From XYB2-FULL-45-11 sp964360375 (GTDB lineage Bacteria > Patescibacteriota > Patescibacteriia > UBA9934 > GWF2-40-263), in contig CAYHWG010000043.1 in NCBI GenBank assembly GCA_964360375.1, positions 1 through 8,007 of the forward strand: a DNA stretch of 8,007 nt, given 5' to 3'. The position numbers and the translations under genes are program-made. Every line of letters begins with the position of its first letter. The stretch's first letter is position 1. This document shows positions 1-7,013 of the stretch, in pieces. The notes below the pieces were generated by a model. The model was given only the letters and a program-made list of their open reading frames with translations. It did no database searches and was not told the origin of the DNA.

Positions 1-458
1 CCTGCTTTCATTTTTCCCTGGACGAGAGCAAGGCGTTTTTCGACCGAACCAATATCTGCCATCGCGAGTTCAATCTCAATCGTCTCAACATCGCGCAAAG
101 GATCGATGTTTCCCTCAACGTGATGGACATCCACATTCTCGAATGCACGAACAACATGGACGATCATGTTCACCTCGCGGATGTTCGATAAAAACTTGTT
201 ACCGAGCCCTTCACCTTTATGTGCGCCTTTGACGAGTCCGGCGATGTCGACGAATTCAATCGCGGTCGGAATAATCTTCTCCGATTTCTCCGCTTGCGCA
301 AGCAGCTTCAGCCGTTCATCCGGAACCTCAACAACCCCAACATTTGGTTCGATGGTACAAAATGGAAAGTTCGCACAATCCACCTGTTTTTTTGTGAGTG
401 TTTTGAAGAGAGTTGATTTTCCAACGTTTGGAAGCCCGACGATACCGACTTGAAGCAT
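1..458 (-). CDS. ychF: YchF/OLA1-type P-loop NTPase (5' part, cut by window edge)
   Basis: This is the first 152 codons of a gene that runs off the left edge; the family is usually about 365 residues. The sequence shows a G1/P-loop GLPNVGKST at residues 8-16, a switch region NFPFCTIEPNVG, a G3 box DIAGLVKGAHKGEGLG, and then HVVRAFENVDVHHVEG and DPLRDVETIEIEL. All of these are hallmarks of YchF (Obg-related, TRAFAC class). Known of the family: it binds ATP more readily than GTP, associates with ribosomes and is linked to translation and stress responses; the NxxE specificity motif and TGS domain would lie beyond the edge. The start at 458 places the P-loop at the usual distance from Met1. No Shine-Dalgarno sequence is visible upstream. 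GC is near 50% in the first 60 bases, higher than the MFS gene to the right. Identification is near certain; completeness cannot be judged. Confidence 0.97.
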   Translation of the reverse strand, partial: MLQVGIVGLPNVGKSTLFKTLTKKQVDCANFPFCTIEPNVGVVEVPDERLKLLAQAEKSEKIIPTAIEFVDIAGLVKGAHKGEGLGNKFLSNIREVNMIVHVVRAFENVDVHHVEGNIDPLRDVETIEIELAMADIGSVEKRLALVQGKMKA

Positions 459-492
459 AAAACATTGACAAATAAGTTACACGTTGATAAAC

Positions 493-506
493 TGGTGATA
501 TCACCA
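493..506. promoter_or_regulatory. perfect 14-bp palindrome upstream of ychF
   Basis: TGGTGATATCACCA is its own reverse complement over all 14 bases. It lies 34 bases upstream of the ychF start codon. As DNA it could be an operator for a dimeric regulator. As RNA it would form only a short, nearly loopless hairpin, so a DNA role is more likely if it has any. The symmetry is seen directly; the regulatory role is inferred, and no clear promoter could be placed around it. Confidence 0.3.
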
Positions 507-516
507 ATGGAAAGTA

Positions 517-556
517 AGCCCTATACGGTTCCGTCCGTATGGGGCTCTTTCTTTTT
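517..556 (+). terminator. Rho-independent terminator-like hairpin reading rightward
   Basis: Bases 518-528 pair with 535-545 to give an 11-bp GC-rich stem with one T:G wobble and a 6-base loop; A517:T546 adds a twelfth pair. The 3' arm is followed by TCTTTCTTTTT, so the U-tract lies on the plus-strand side. The shape is that of an intrinsic terminator. It is oddly placed: no plus-strand gene lies to its left, only the antisense of ychF. It could stop antisense or read-through transcription before the tRNA gene. On the minus strand it lacks a following U-tract and would not be expected to terminate. Confidence 0.55.
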
Positions 557-658
557 ATATCCAAGGCGACGTTCGAGTTCGTTTTGACTATCAATAAAGG
601 CAAAATTATTTTGCTCCTTTTGCATACGCAGCTGAGTATAGCGATTCCGATCCATCAT
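521..658 (-). CDS. possible small ORF, 45 codons, doubtful
   Basis: This minus-strand frame starts at one of two adjacent ATG codons (658 or 655) and ends at TAG (521-523), 62 bases before the ychF start. The product would be a hydrophilic, mostly helical peptide containing FIDSQNELERRLGYKKKEP, with balanced Gln, Asn, Arg and Glu content that reads more like protein than noise. Against it, no Shine-Dalgarno site precedes either start, its last codons lie inside the hairpin at 517-546, and I recognise no family. The open frame continues upstream through the antisense of the tRNA gene, so openness alone proves nothing; an ATG at 685 would add nine residues. It might be a leader peptide for ychF or a chance frame. 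Confidence 0.22.
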   Translation of the reverse strand: MMDRNRYTQLRMQKEQNNFAFIDSQNELERRLGYKKKEPHTDGTV

Positions 659-725
659 GTCGAGACTGTATAAGGCCACATACATATTGCACTTGACGAT
701 CGGATTCTGTATCCTCCTGATAGAT

Positions 726-801
726 GGGCCCTTGGCGAAGTTGGTATCGCGTCTCCATGGCATGGAGAAGGCCACCGGTTCAAATCCGGTAGGGTCCACC
801 A
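726..801 (+). tRNA. tRNA-Ala, anticodon GGC, CCA encoded
   Basis: A complete 76-base cloverleaf can be drawn. The acceptor GGGCCCT pairs with AGGGTCC (7 bp), and the D-stem GCGA pairs with TCGC. The anticodon stem TCTCC/GGAGA encloses loop ATGGCAT, with anticodon GGC at 759-761. The T-stem ACCGG/CCGGT encloses TTCAAAT. The discriminator is A, and CCA is encoded at 799-801. The acceptor stem has G3:U70 (bases 728 and 795), the universal alanine identity pair, which confirms the assignment from the anticodon. It would read GCC and GCU codons. No intron is present, and no terminator hairpin follows it before the next gene. A TTGACG resembling a -35 element lies at 693-698, but no good -10 stands at the right distance. 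Confidence 0.97.
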
Positions 802-840
802 TTCCATTTCAAAAATTGTTTCAACATTATTTTTAAATAA

Positions 841-2103
841 ATGCACCATTCATCAAATATTTTTATGCCAAATATTCACCATGCATTTATTCATTTCACA
901 AAAAGAAATTCATCACATAAATCTTTGTATCAGATGTGTTTGCTTCTTTTTTTCTTTTTGATTGCGGATGGAATGCTCATGTATCACGTTCCACTTTTTA
1001 TCACACATGCGGGATTTTCTGAATTTCACATGGGTCTCATTATTGGATTTTCATCTGTTGCAGGAATTTTATTTGATTTGTGCATGAGTCGACTTATCCC
1101 GCATGCAAATTTTAAAAAAATGTTCCTTGTCATGTTACTTGTTGCAAGTATTTTTCCGTTGGTGCTTTTGAAAGCAACATCACTATGGATGTTTCTTTTT
1201 GGAATGATTGTTTGGGGTATTTATTATGATTTATATAATTGTGGAACTCTCGATTTTGTTTCAAGAGTCATGCCAAAAAACGAGCATGCAACAAGTTTTG
1301 GGCTGATTGATGTTTTTATTGCACTCGGTTATTTAATTGCACCGATTTTTGCAGGATTTTTTACAGAAGGAACGAAAGAGATGTTTTTTTTCTTTGCTGT
1401 TTGGTTTTTTCTCGGCATAGCACTTTTCATGTATTTTTTTCTTAATCAATCAACAAAAATTTCAGAAATTTCTTTGACGAAAAGACACTCACCCATTAAA
1501 TGGATTAAAGAATTTAAAATGCATGCATTGGTTGCAAAAACATTTTTTCCCGTATATATATCTTCAACACTATTAAACATGATTGAATCAATTTATTGGA
1601 TTGTTGCACCACTTGTTGTTATTACAACAGCATGGTCAATTGAATTTGGGAGTTTATTTTTATTTTCTCATGAGTTACCTGCAATACTCGTCGGTTGGTT
1701 TATAGGAAAAATTATTGATAAACATTCAAAAAAACGCGTAGGATTTTTTGCTCTCCTTGGAGCATCACTTTTTATGATGCTGTTTTTTATAATAAAAGAT
1801 CCTGTTTTTCTCATCATGCTTAGTTTTCTTTGTGCATGTTTTACTGGCATTGCTTGGCCCGCAATCAAAGGTGCGCAAGCTGATTTGGTAAGCGAGCATA
1901 AAAATTTTGAGCAAGAAATTGAGTTGGTTCAGGACACATTCACGAATTTAGGATTTATTATCGGACCAATTCTCGCTGGATTTTTATCAAGTAGATTTGG
2001 TTTTCTTGAGACACTCGGTATCATTGGAGTGATCATATTTATTGTGAGTTTATTATTGCTTATTTTTACTCCGAATCAACTTTTTTTAAAGAAAAAAAGT
2101 TAA
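841..2103 (+). CDS. Major facilitator superfamily (MFS) transporter, 12 TM helices
   Basis: This 420-residue integral membrane protein has the size and layout of an MFS permease. Hydrophobic stretches fall at roughly residues 29-52, 63-83, 93-111, 113-133, 149-173, 179-201, 234-262, 266-290, 299-318, 321-345, 366-384 and 388-410, with a charged central loop at about 202-232. A motif-A-like GKIIDKHSKKR follows TM8 (with a degenerate copy, DLCMSRLIPHANFKK, after TM2), and a Gly-Pro-rich GFIIGPILAG lies in TM11. MFS proteins drive solute uptake or efflux by ion coupling; this substrate is unknown. Efflux is possible, but no substrate motif was seen. The start at 841 is the farthest upstream possible because TAA (838-840) precedes it; Met9 at 865 is an alternative. 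Neither has a Shine-Dalgarno site. The first 28 residues are His- and Ser-rich. Codon use is strongly AT-biased with long T runs, poorer in GC than ychF. Confidence 0.92.
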   Translation: MHHSSNIFMPNIHHAFIHFTKRNSSHKSLYQMCLLLFFFLIADGMLMYHVPLFITHAGFSEFHMGLIIGFSSVAGILFDLCMSRLIPHANFKKMFLVMLLVASIFPLVLLKATSLWMFLFGMIVWGIYYDLYNCGTLDFVSRVMPKNEHATSFGLIDVFIALGYLIAPIFAGFFTEGTKEMFFFFAVWFFLGIALFMYFFLNQSTKISEISLTKRHSPIKWIKEFKMHALVAKTFFPVYISSTLLNMIESIYWIVAPLVVITTAWSIEFGSLFLFSHELPAILVGWFIGKIIDKHSKKRVGFFALLGASLFMMLFFIIKDPVFLIMLSFLCACFTGIAWPAIKGAQADLVSEHKNFEQEIELVQDTFTNLGFIIGPILAGFLSSRFGFLETLGIIGVIIFIVSLLLLIFTPNQLFLKKKS

Positions 2104-2138
2104 GGATCATAAAGACATCCTTTAAAAAACACGGCCAA

Positions 2139-2171
2139 AAAAACATCCGAGAAAATATCTCGGATGTTTTT
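2139..2171. terminator. bidirectional intrinsic terminator between convergent genes
   Basis: Bases 2139-2152 pair with 2158-2171: ACATCCGAGA and TCTCGGATGT form the core around an AAATA loop, extended by four A:T pairs from flanking A and T tracts. Each strand therefore carries a stem followed by a U-tract, so it can end both the MFS transcript (stop at 2103) and the giant gene's transcript (stop codon at 2174-2176, immediately beyond the stem). A weaker 6-bp hairpin (2102-2107 with 2117-2122) lies just after the MFS stop. Confidence 0.9.
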
Positions 2172-2173
2172 GA

Positions 2174-5100
2174 TTATGCCGCTTGTTGAATCACAACATG
2201 TGAATTTTCGACAATGGTATAAACACCATTTTCTTTTTGACCGCCACCAGAATCTACATATTCCGTGGAGCCGGGTCCGCCGTAAGATTTCAATTGATTA
2301 GTAAAATTCGGTCGGTCGTTATTTTGATATTCACGCGTGCCAACAAGAGTGTATCCCATTTGTTCCGCACGCTGTGTTGCAATCTTTATCAGCAATTCAG
2401 AATTTGCTTGTGCGGATGCGCCATCACGATGATACGATCGTTCAAGTTGTAAGACGGGCTTCTTTGATGTCTCGTCATAAAGGATGCGAAGAAGGGCTCG
2501 TCCCAAAATAACATTCGAACTGTCGCGCACAATCAAAACTTTTATTTTTCCGTCCATGACGTATGAAATTAAATTTCGATTCAGATGTGGTGATCCGTTC
2601 ACATTTTGACACGATCCGGCAACATCGGTTCCAAGACGTAGCATAAGATCTGGATCTTCTGTTTCTTCCACCGTCACAAATTCATTGATTCCTTTTTGTT
2701 TGTCCGCGTTTCGCATGGATTCCACAACCCCTCGCATCGCGGAAAGATCGTTTGAAAACGCATGATCAGATGCAAATGCTTCTTGCAGTTCTTTAAAAGA
2801 CGAATCAACATCTGAATCCTGTTTCAAATCTACGGATGATTTTAATAAGAGGCTCATCAATCTTTTTGCGATCATCGAATCTCGCAATTCATCGGAATCA
2901 TCGCCAAGATCCTTGAGTTCCGAAATGTGTGTCTGAAGTTGCTCAAGGGCTAATTTTCGATTACCACTTTCGCGATTCAAAAAATCATCCATACGTTCAG
3001 CAACTTTTCCGTCGATATGGTGATGATTGACCGCCTCACGCATAAACGACTCTATGCGTTTGCGCGCCGTACGGCCCGATTCAGATTCAAAGGTATGTGT
3101 GGTTTGAAAGGAAATGTTTTCAACCCATTTTTGTGCGTCATCTGATCGACCTTCAAAAACTTTTTCAAGGTGAGCACGTTCAAGCGCGTAACGAATCCCT
3201 GGGAATCCGCCGTGAGCAATACTCTCAATAAACGTTCGATAAAGTACTTGCTGTTTTTTATCCTCTGATTCTTTTAATTTTCCAAGATAGACAAAAATAT
3301 TCGCTGGTTCTTTAAATTGTTCAAACAGTTTTGTGATTTCACTTTGCGATAATTTAACCCCACTCATTTCTTCGAATGTATCAACAAGTTTTTTATCCAT
3401 TTCCGTCGAAAGACGATCCATCTCTCCATGCATCTTCTTTTGCGTTTCGGGAGAAACTTGAGGCGGAGCACTAAATCCGTCTGACAACTTCTTTTCTTGT
3501 TGTTGAATTTTTTGTTGAATTTTTCTGGCTGCTTTTTGTCCGTCTTCTGTGGATATGTCTAGCAAAGACAGTTCTTTCTGAAAATCTTGAATTTTTTGTT
3601 CCAAATCTTTTTTCCAAACAGCTTCGAGTTGTTTGCGTTCGTTATCAACCAAAGAGGCAATCTCTTGCATGTGAGTTCCAGCCTGTTCAAGTTCTGATAC
3701 AAGTAAATTTTTGTTTAAAAATCCAAGACTGCGCAGTTGTTGCGAGAGGGCAAAAAAACGTTTCTTTGTTTCACTACTTTGTTCCATGATGCGTGTTCCT
3801 GTTTCCAAAAAATTCCGCACCATAAGACGTTGCTTGGCTCTCAGACCTGTTTCATGCCATTCACTTCCAGCAATCTCAAGTAAAAAATAATTAAATCGAT
3901 CAAGATCCGTTCGTTTTTTGAGTACCTGTCCTGCAAACATCATTTTTGTAAAACGCGCTAAATTGGAAGCATCCTTTATGGTTCGAAACGATTCCTGCGT
4001 AGAATCAACAAACCATCGAGCGAGAACTGGAAGAGAGCTGTGAGCGTCTTTTGGAATTTCTTTTAAAATAGAGGATTCAAGAACAATCGGATCTTCAAAT
4101 GTACAAAACTCCAATTTATCTCTTAGGTGTTTGTTTCCTAATTCTTCTTGTGCGCCAAGAACTGTATCAATATATCTTTCCTGAGCAGCCGCAAACGCAT
4201 TTGCTCTTGTATCAAAATATCTCATGGGAAGTCCATCAAGCTTTTCTACCAAATTTTGAACATGTTTTAACGCGATCAAAAACTGTTCGGGAGATTTTGA
4301 AAACTTTCGCATGGATTCGGCAAGAATCTTATTTGCCGATCGAACTCCACCTTCTTGTTTTGGTTTTTCTATGGTGGAAATAAGAATATCTCGAAATGAT
4401 TCTATCTGTTCCGCCGGTAATTTTGCAATCACATCCCAAGAAGCGTTGTTTTCTGCAAGGGCTATTGCTAATTTACCCGCATCATATTTTGGAAATTCCG
4501 CATAAAAATCTTGAACGAGTCCAGATGAAAGAGAAATACGCATCATCTGACCAAGCCATTGTTCTGGACTCATATCCTCATTCAAAAGATCTGCTTGAAA
4601 GGAAGGATCTCTCGATCGATTAGATAACAGATTCTCATACCAAGGGAATCGCAAGATCGTTGATGCAAATTCTGCGGAACACAACACATTCCACATACGT
4701 TCATTGTCTTGTTCGCCGACACGTTTCAAACTCGTCAAAACAAACCAATCACACGTTTGTTTTGAAACCATTTTACGAAATTGTAAGACACGTTCATCTT
4801 GAAGAAACGAAAAAAGTTCATCTCTGTTTTTTACATTTTTAAATTTTTGAAATTGATCAACATGAGCAGATGATTGCCTGATATCACCTATCGCTGTGCT
4901 TAAAAACTCTGCCGCAACAGAAATGTCCCAACGTTCCAAAATGGACTGTGTGCGTTTATCTTGAAACACTTCATGTACACGAGTCGCTTCAGATTCAGTG
5001 TTTATTGCAGACCAAGCTATTTTTGAGCTCAATGTATGAAAAATAGAAGATGTGTTCTCTTTATCATGCGTTGTTCTCAATTGTTCAAATAGTTGCGCTG

Positions 5101-6934
5101 TTTTTGTCACAACGTTAAATTCAGACAAAACAAAATCTGTGTCTTGTTTTAACAACTTAAACATGAATGCGTGAATAAGTTGTGTCACATCCACTGTATT
5201 GAGACAATTTCTTATGGAGGAAAGATCTTCGGAAAGAAAAAGCGACTCGATCTTTTCTGCAGACTCGTTTCCAAATTTTTTTTTTAGTTGCGCGTGCAAA
5301 AATGGAAATGATGAATCCTCTTTTTTCATCCCTTCCCAAAAAATACCTATGTCTGTTTGCTGATGGGCAAATCCACCGCGATTGTTATTGATCCGATCAA
5401 AAATTCTCCACTCTTTTTCAAAAAAAGAATCCACAAACTCTGGAGGATACTCATGTAAATGACTTCTAAACTCAATAAGTTTTTCTTTATTTTTATACAA
5501 ATCCGAAAAAGCGTTCACGGTTTTTTCTGGATGAATCGCATACAATTCTGTAACAGCAGCAACAAGCCAGTCTCCGGAAAACTCTTCTACGGCGTGTTTC
5601 CAGAAAACAGGTGATTCAATTTGTTTCAACAAACGAATCACCTCATTCGGACAAAGCGTTGCGTAAGCCGTCCATATTTTTAATTCCGCGTCCGAATGGT
5701 AATCAATATTTTTTGATATTTCTAAAAATATCGCATTCAGTTCTTCTCTCCCTTGATCTTGATAACGCTCATAGTTTTTATACGCATAATAAAGCGATGT
5801 TCGAAAATACTGATCTGTCGCAGACCAACCATGTTCTGCTATTTGCGTAACGATGATGCTATTATTTGCATCCAAAACAGATACAGCTCTTGAGGCAATA
5901 TCCAAATGACGATCTGCGGTAATTCCAAAACGAATATGATCTTGGTAAGAAACATGAAATGGCTCTGGTTTTTTTCCCAATCGCTCAAGAATTTTTTCAT
6001 CTGAAATGAGACCGTACAGTAACGTGATCGTGGTATTCCGCTGAATGATTTCTTTGTATGTTTCATCAAAAAGACGCTCAGGATTTTGTTTTGCGACACG
6101 TAAAATAAATTCTTCTTCAAGCGTATGCTTCAGGGAACCTTCTGTACGAGATGCCATGTTCCATAGTGCCTCATCGGATAATTTATCCAAAAATTGTTGA
6201 TTTAATGTATCAAGATAAAAACACGAATCATTTCTTACATCTCTTCTATTTACGACGCGAGCTGTGAGTCCCTCCAAAACAAGTTGTTCCATTTTTTTTG
6301 GATCCGTTTCTTGAATTTCTGCGCGCATTTTCTCAATCATTTTTTTTGACAAAAAGTCACAGATGTCAGGAACAAGAATCTGAAATTCATATTTCGGAAT
6401 CAATGCAATCACCCGATCGGCATCTTTTTGTTCAAACGCTCCCTCTATCGCCTTAAGATAAATTACTTTTTGAAAATCTTTTTCCTCAAACGCTTCTGCT
6501 AAATCTTTATTCGGCGTATGTCCTTGTAGATTTGTAAGAAGTGCCTCCGTATTTTTTGACGTTATCATGTGGTAACGCCAATCTTTCATGATTTCAGAAA
6601 TTCCTCCAGATTTTCTGTCAGATGGTCTTAAAAATTCCTCCCGATGTAATTTGAAAGCGAGATTTGGATCATATTCCGCCACGATGGAAAGCATTTTTTG
6701 TTGAATATCACCCAAAGTGTGATACCCATATTTTCTATCATTTGTTGTGAGTAGAAAATCTGCTCCAAACGTAACATCTGTCCGAGCAAACTCTTCAAAC
6801 GTAGAGAGTAAAGCCTTTTTATTTTCTGTGGAGTTCTCTTTTTTATACGCAAGAAACGCCGCGTCAAGTGACTTGCGCACGGTTTTCTTTTCCGGTGTGG
6901 CAAATATTTCTGAAGCACGAAATCCGTCAAACAT
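2174..6934 (-). CDS. giant cytosolic helical protein of unknown function (1586 aa)
   Basis: I do not recognise this protein as a whole. It has no signal peptide or membrane segment and is charged and mostly alpha-helical. Residues 1 to about 1080 look like an irregular helical-repeat solenoid; the clearest repeat is a tandem 18-residue pair at 145-160 and 163-178 (AEAFEEKDFQKVI / EGAFEQKDADRVI). Residues 1095-1150 are Lys/Glu/Gln-rich coiled coil, followed by a Pro-containing linker (SAPPQVSPET) and another helix to about 1190. Helical sequence continues to about 1400. The last 171 residues form an alpha/beta module with GSCQ (Cys1442), SYH (His1502), a long helix and EYVDSGGG near 1558-1565. 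The start at 6934 is fixed: an in-frame TGA lies four codons upstream, the next Met is residue 81, and GAAGAG sits just before it. The gene stands alone between a promoter and a terminator. A scaffold or effector-like role is only conjecture. Confidence 0.95.
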   Translation of the reverse strand: MFDGFRASEIFATPEKKTVRKSLDAAFLAYKKENSTENKKALLSTFEEFARTDVTFGADFLLTTNDRKYGYHTLGDIQQKMLSIVAEYDPNLAFKLHREEFLRPSDRKSGGISEIMKDWRYHMITSKNTEALLTNLQGHTPNKDLAEAFEEKDFQKVIYLKAIEGAFEQKDADRVIALIPKYEFQILVPDICDFLSKKMIEKMRAEIQETDPKKMEQLVLEGLTARVVNRRDVRNDSCFYLDTLNQQFLDKLSDEALWNMASRTEGSLKHTLEEEFILRVAKQNPERLFDETYKEIIQRNTTITLLYGLISDEKILERLGKKPEPFHVSYQDHIRFGITADRHLDIASRAVSVLDANNSIIVTQIAEHGWSATDQYFRTSLYYAYKNYERYQDQGREELNAIFLEISKNIDYHSDAELKIWTAYATLCPNEVIRLLKQIESPVFWKHAVEEFSGDWLVAAVTELYAIHPEKTVNAFSDLYKNKEKLIEFRSHLHEYPPEFVDSFFEKEWRIFDRINNNRGGFAHQQTDIGIFWEGMKKEDSSFPFLHAQLKKKFGNESAEKIESLFLSEDLSSIRNCLNTVDVTQLIHAFMFKLLKQDTDFVLSEFNVVTKTAQLFEQLRTTHDKENTSSIFHTLSSKIAWSAINTESEATRVHEVFQDKRTQSILERWDISVAAEFLSTAIGDIRQSSAHVDQFQKFKNVKNRDELFSFLQDERVLQFRKMVSKQTCDWFVLTSLKRVGEQDNERMWNVLCSAEFASTILRFPWYENLLSNRSRDPSFQADLLNEDMSPEQWLGQMMRISLSSGLVQDFYAEFPKYDAGKLAIALAENNASWDVIAKLPAEQIESFRDILISTIEKPKQEGGVRSANKILAESMRKFSKSPEQFLIALKHVQNLVEKLDGLPMRYFDTRANAFAAAQERYIDTVLGAQEELGNKHLRDKLEFCTFEDPIVLESSILKEIPKDAHSSLPVLARWFVDSTQESFRTIKDASNLARFTKMMFAGQVLKKRTDLDRFNYFLLEIAGSEWHETGLRAKQRLMVRNFLETGTRIMEQSSETKKRFFALSQQLRSLGFLNKNLLVSELEQAGTHMQEIASLVDNERKQLEAVWKKDLEQKIQDFQKELSLLDISTEDGQKAARKIQQKIQQQEKKLSDGFSAPPQVSPETQKKMHGEMDRLSTEMDKKLVDTFEEMSGVKLSQSEITKLFEQFKEPANIFVYLGKLKESEDKKQQVLYRTFIESIAHGGFPGIRYALERAHLEKVFEGRSDDAQKWVENISFQTTHTFESESGRTARKRIESFMREAVNHHHIDGKVAERMDDFLNRESGNRKLALEQLQTHISELKDLGDDSDELRDSMIAKRLMSLLLKSSVDLKQDSDVDSSFKELQEAFASDHAFSNDLSAMRGVVESMRNADKQKGINEFVTVEETEDPDLMLRLGTDVAGSCQNVNGSPHLNRNLISYVMDGKIKVLIVRDSSNVILGRALLRILYDETSKKPVLQLERSYHRDGASAQANSELLIKIATQRAEQMGYTLVGTREYQNNDRPNFTNQLKSYGGPGSTEYVDSGGGQKENGVYTIVENSHVVIQQAA

Positions 6935-6962
6935 AAAAACTCTTCACTTCGTTCAAGGTAAC

Positions 6963-6991
6963 ATGATAAGATGCATAAAATAAATTATAAC
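6963..6991 (+). promoter_or_regulatory. candidate promoter for the DUF475 gene
   Basis: ATGATA (6963-6968) and TATAAC (6986-6991) are separated by 17 bases and resemble sigma-70 type -35 and -10 elements (4/6 and 5/6 matches to consensus). Transcription would begin near 6998, giving a leader of about 16 bases without a Shine-Dalgarno site. Its -10 overlaps the minus-strand -10 at 6984-6989. Confidence 0.4.
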
Positions 6992-6992
6992 A
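6984..6992 (-). promoter_or_regulatory. extended -10 promoter for the giant gene
   Basis: Read on the minus strand, these nine bases are TGTTATAAT: a perfect TATAAT with the TGn extension. An extended -10 can work without a good -35, and none is seen at 16-17 bases. Transcription would start near 6977, leaving about 43 bases of leader before the ATG at 6934. It is the only consensus-like -10 in the spacer. Confidence 0.6.
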
Positions 6993-7013
6993 TTTCTCCG
7001 TACTGAATACACT

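Noticed and set aside
777..801. tRNA 3' end as an integration (attachment) site
   Set aside because: No second copy of the tRNA 3' segment and no integrase gene was seen in the window.
521..849. Minus-strand ORFs overlapping the tRNA, with a TGFEPVAF-type peptide
   Set aside because: This peptide is the usual false translation of the antisense of a tRNA T-arm and anticodon region; the tRNA on the plus strand explains it.
2174..6934. Giant gene as a frameshifted or fused pair
   Set aside because: The frame is continuous with uniform composition, and there is no internal start with a ribosome site or truncated family domain to suggest a join.
2237..6983. Plus-strand ORFs of 60-94 codons inside the giant gene
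   Set aside because: They lie antisense to a continuous 1586-codon frame, have atypical composition and match no recognisable family.
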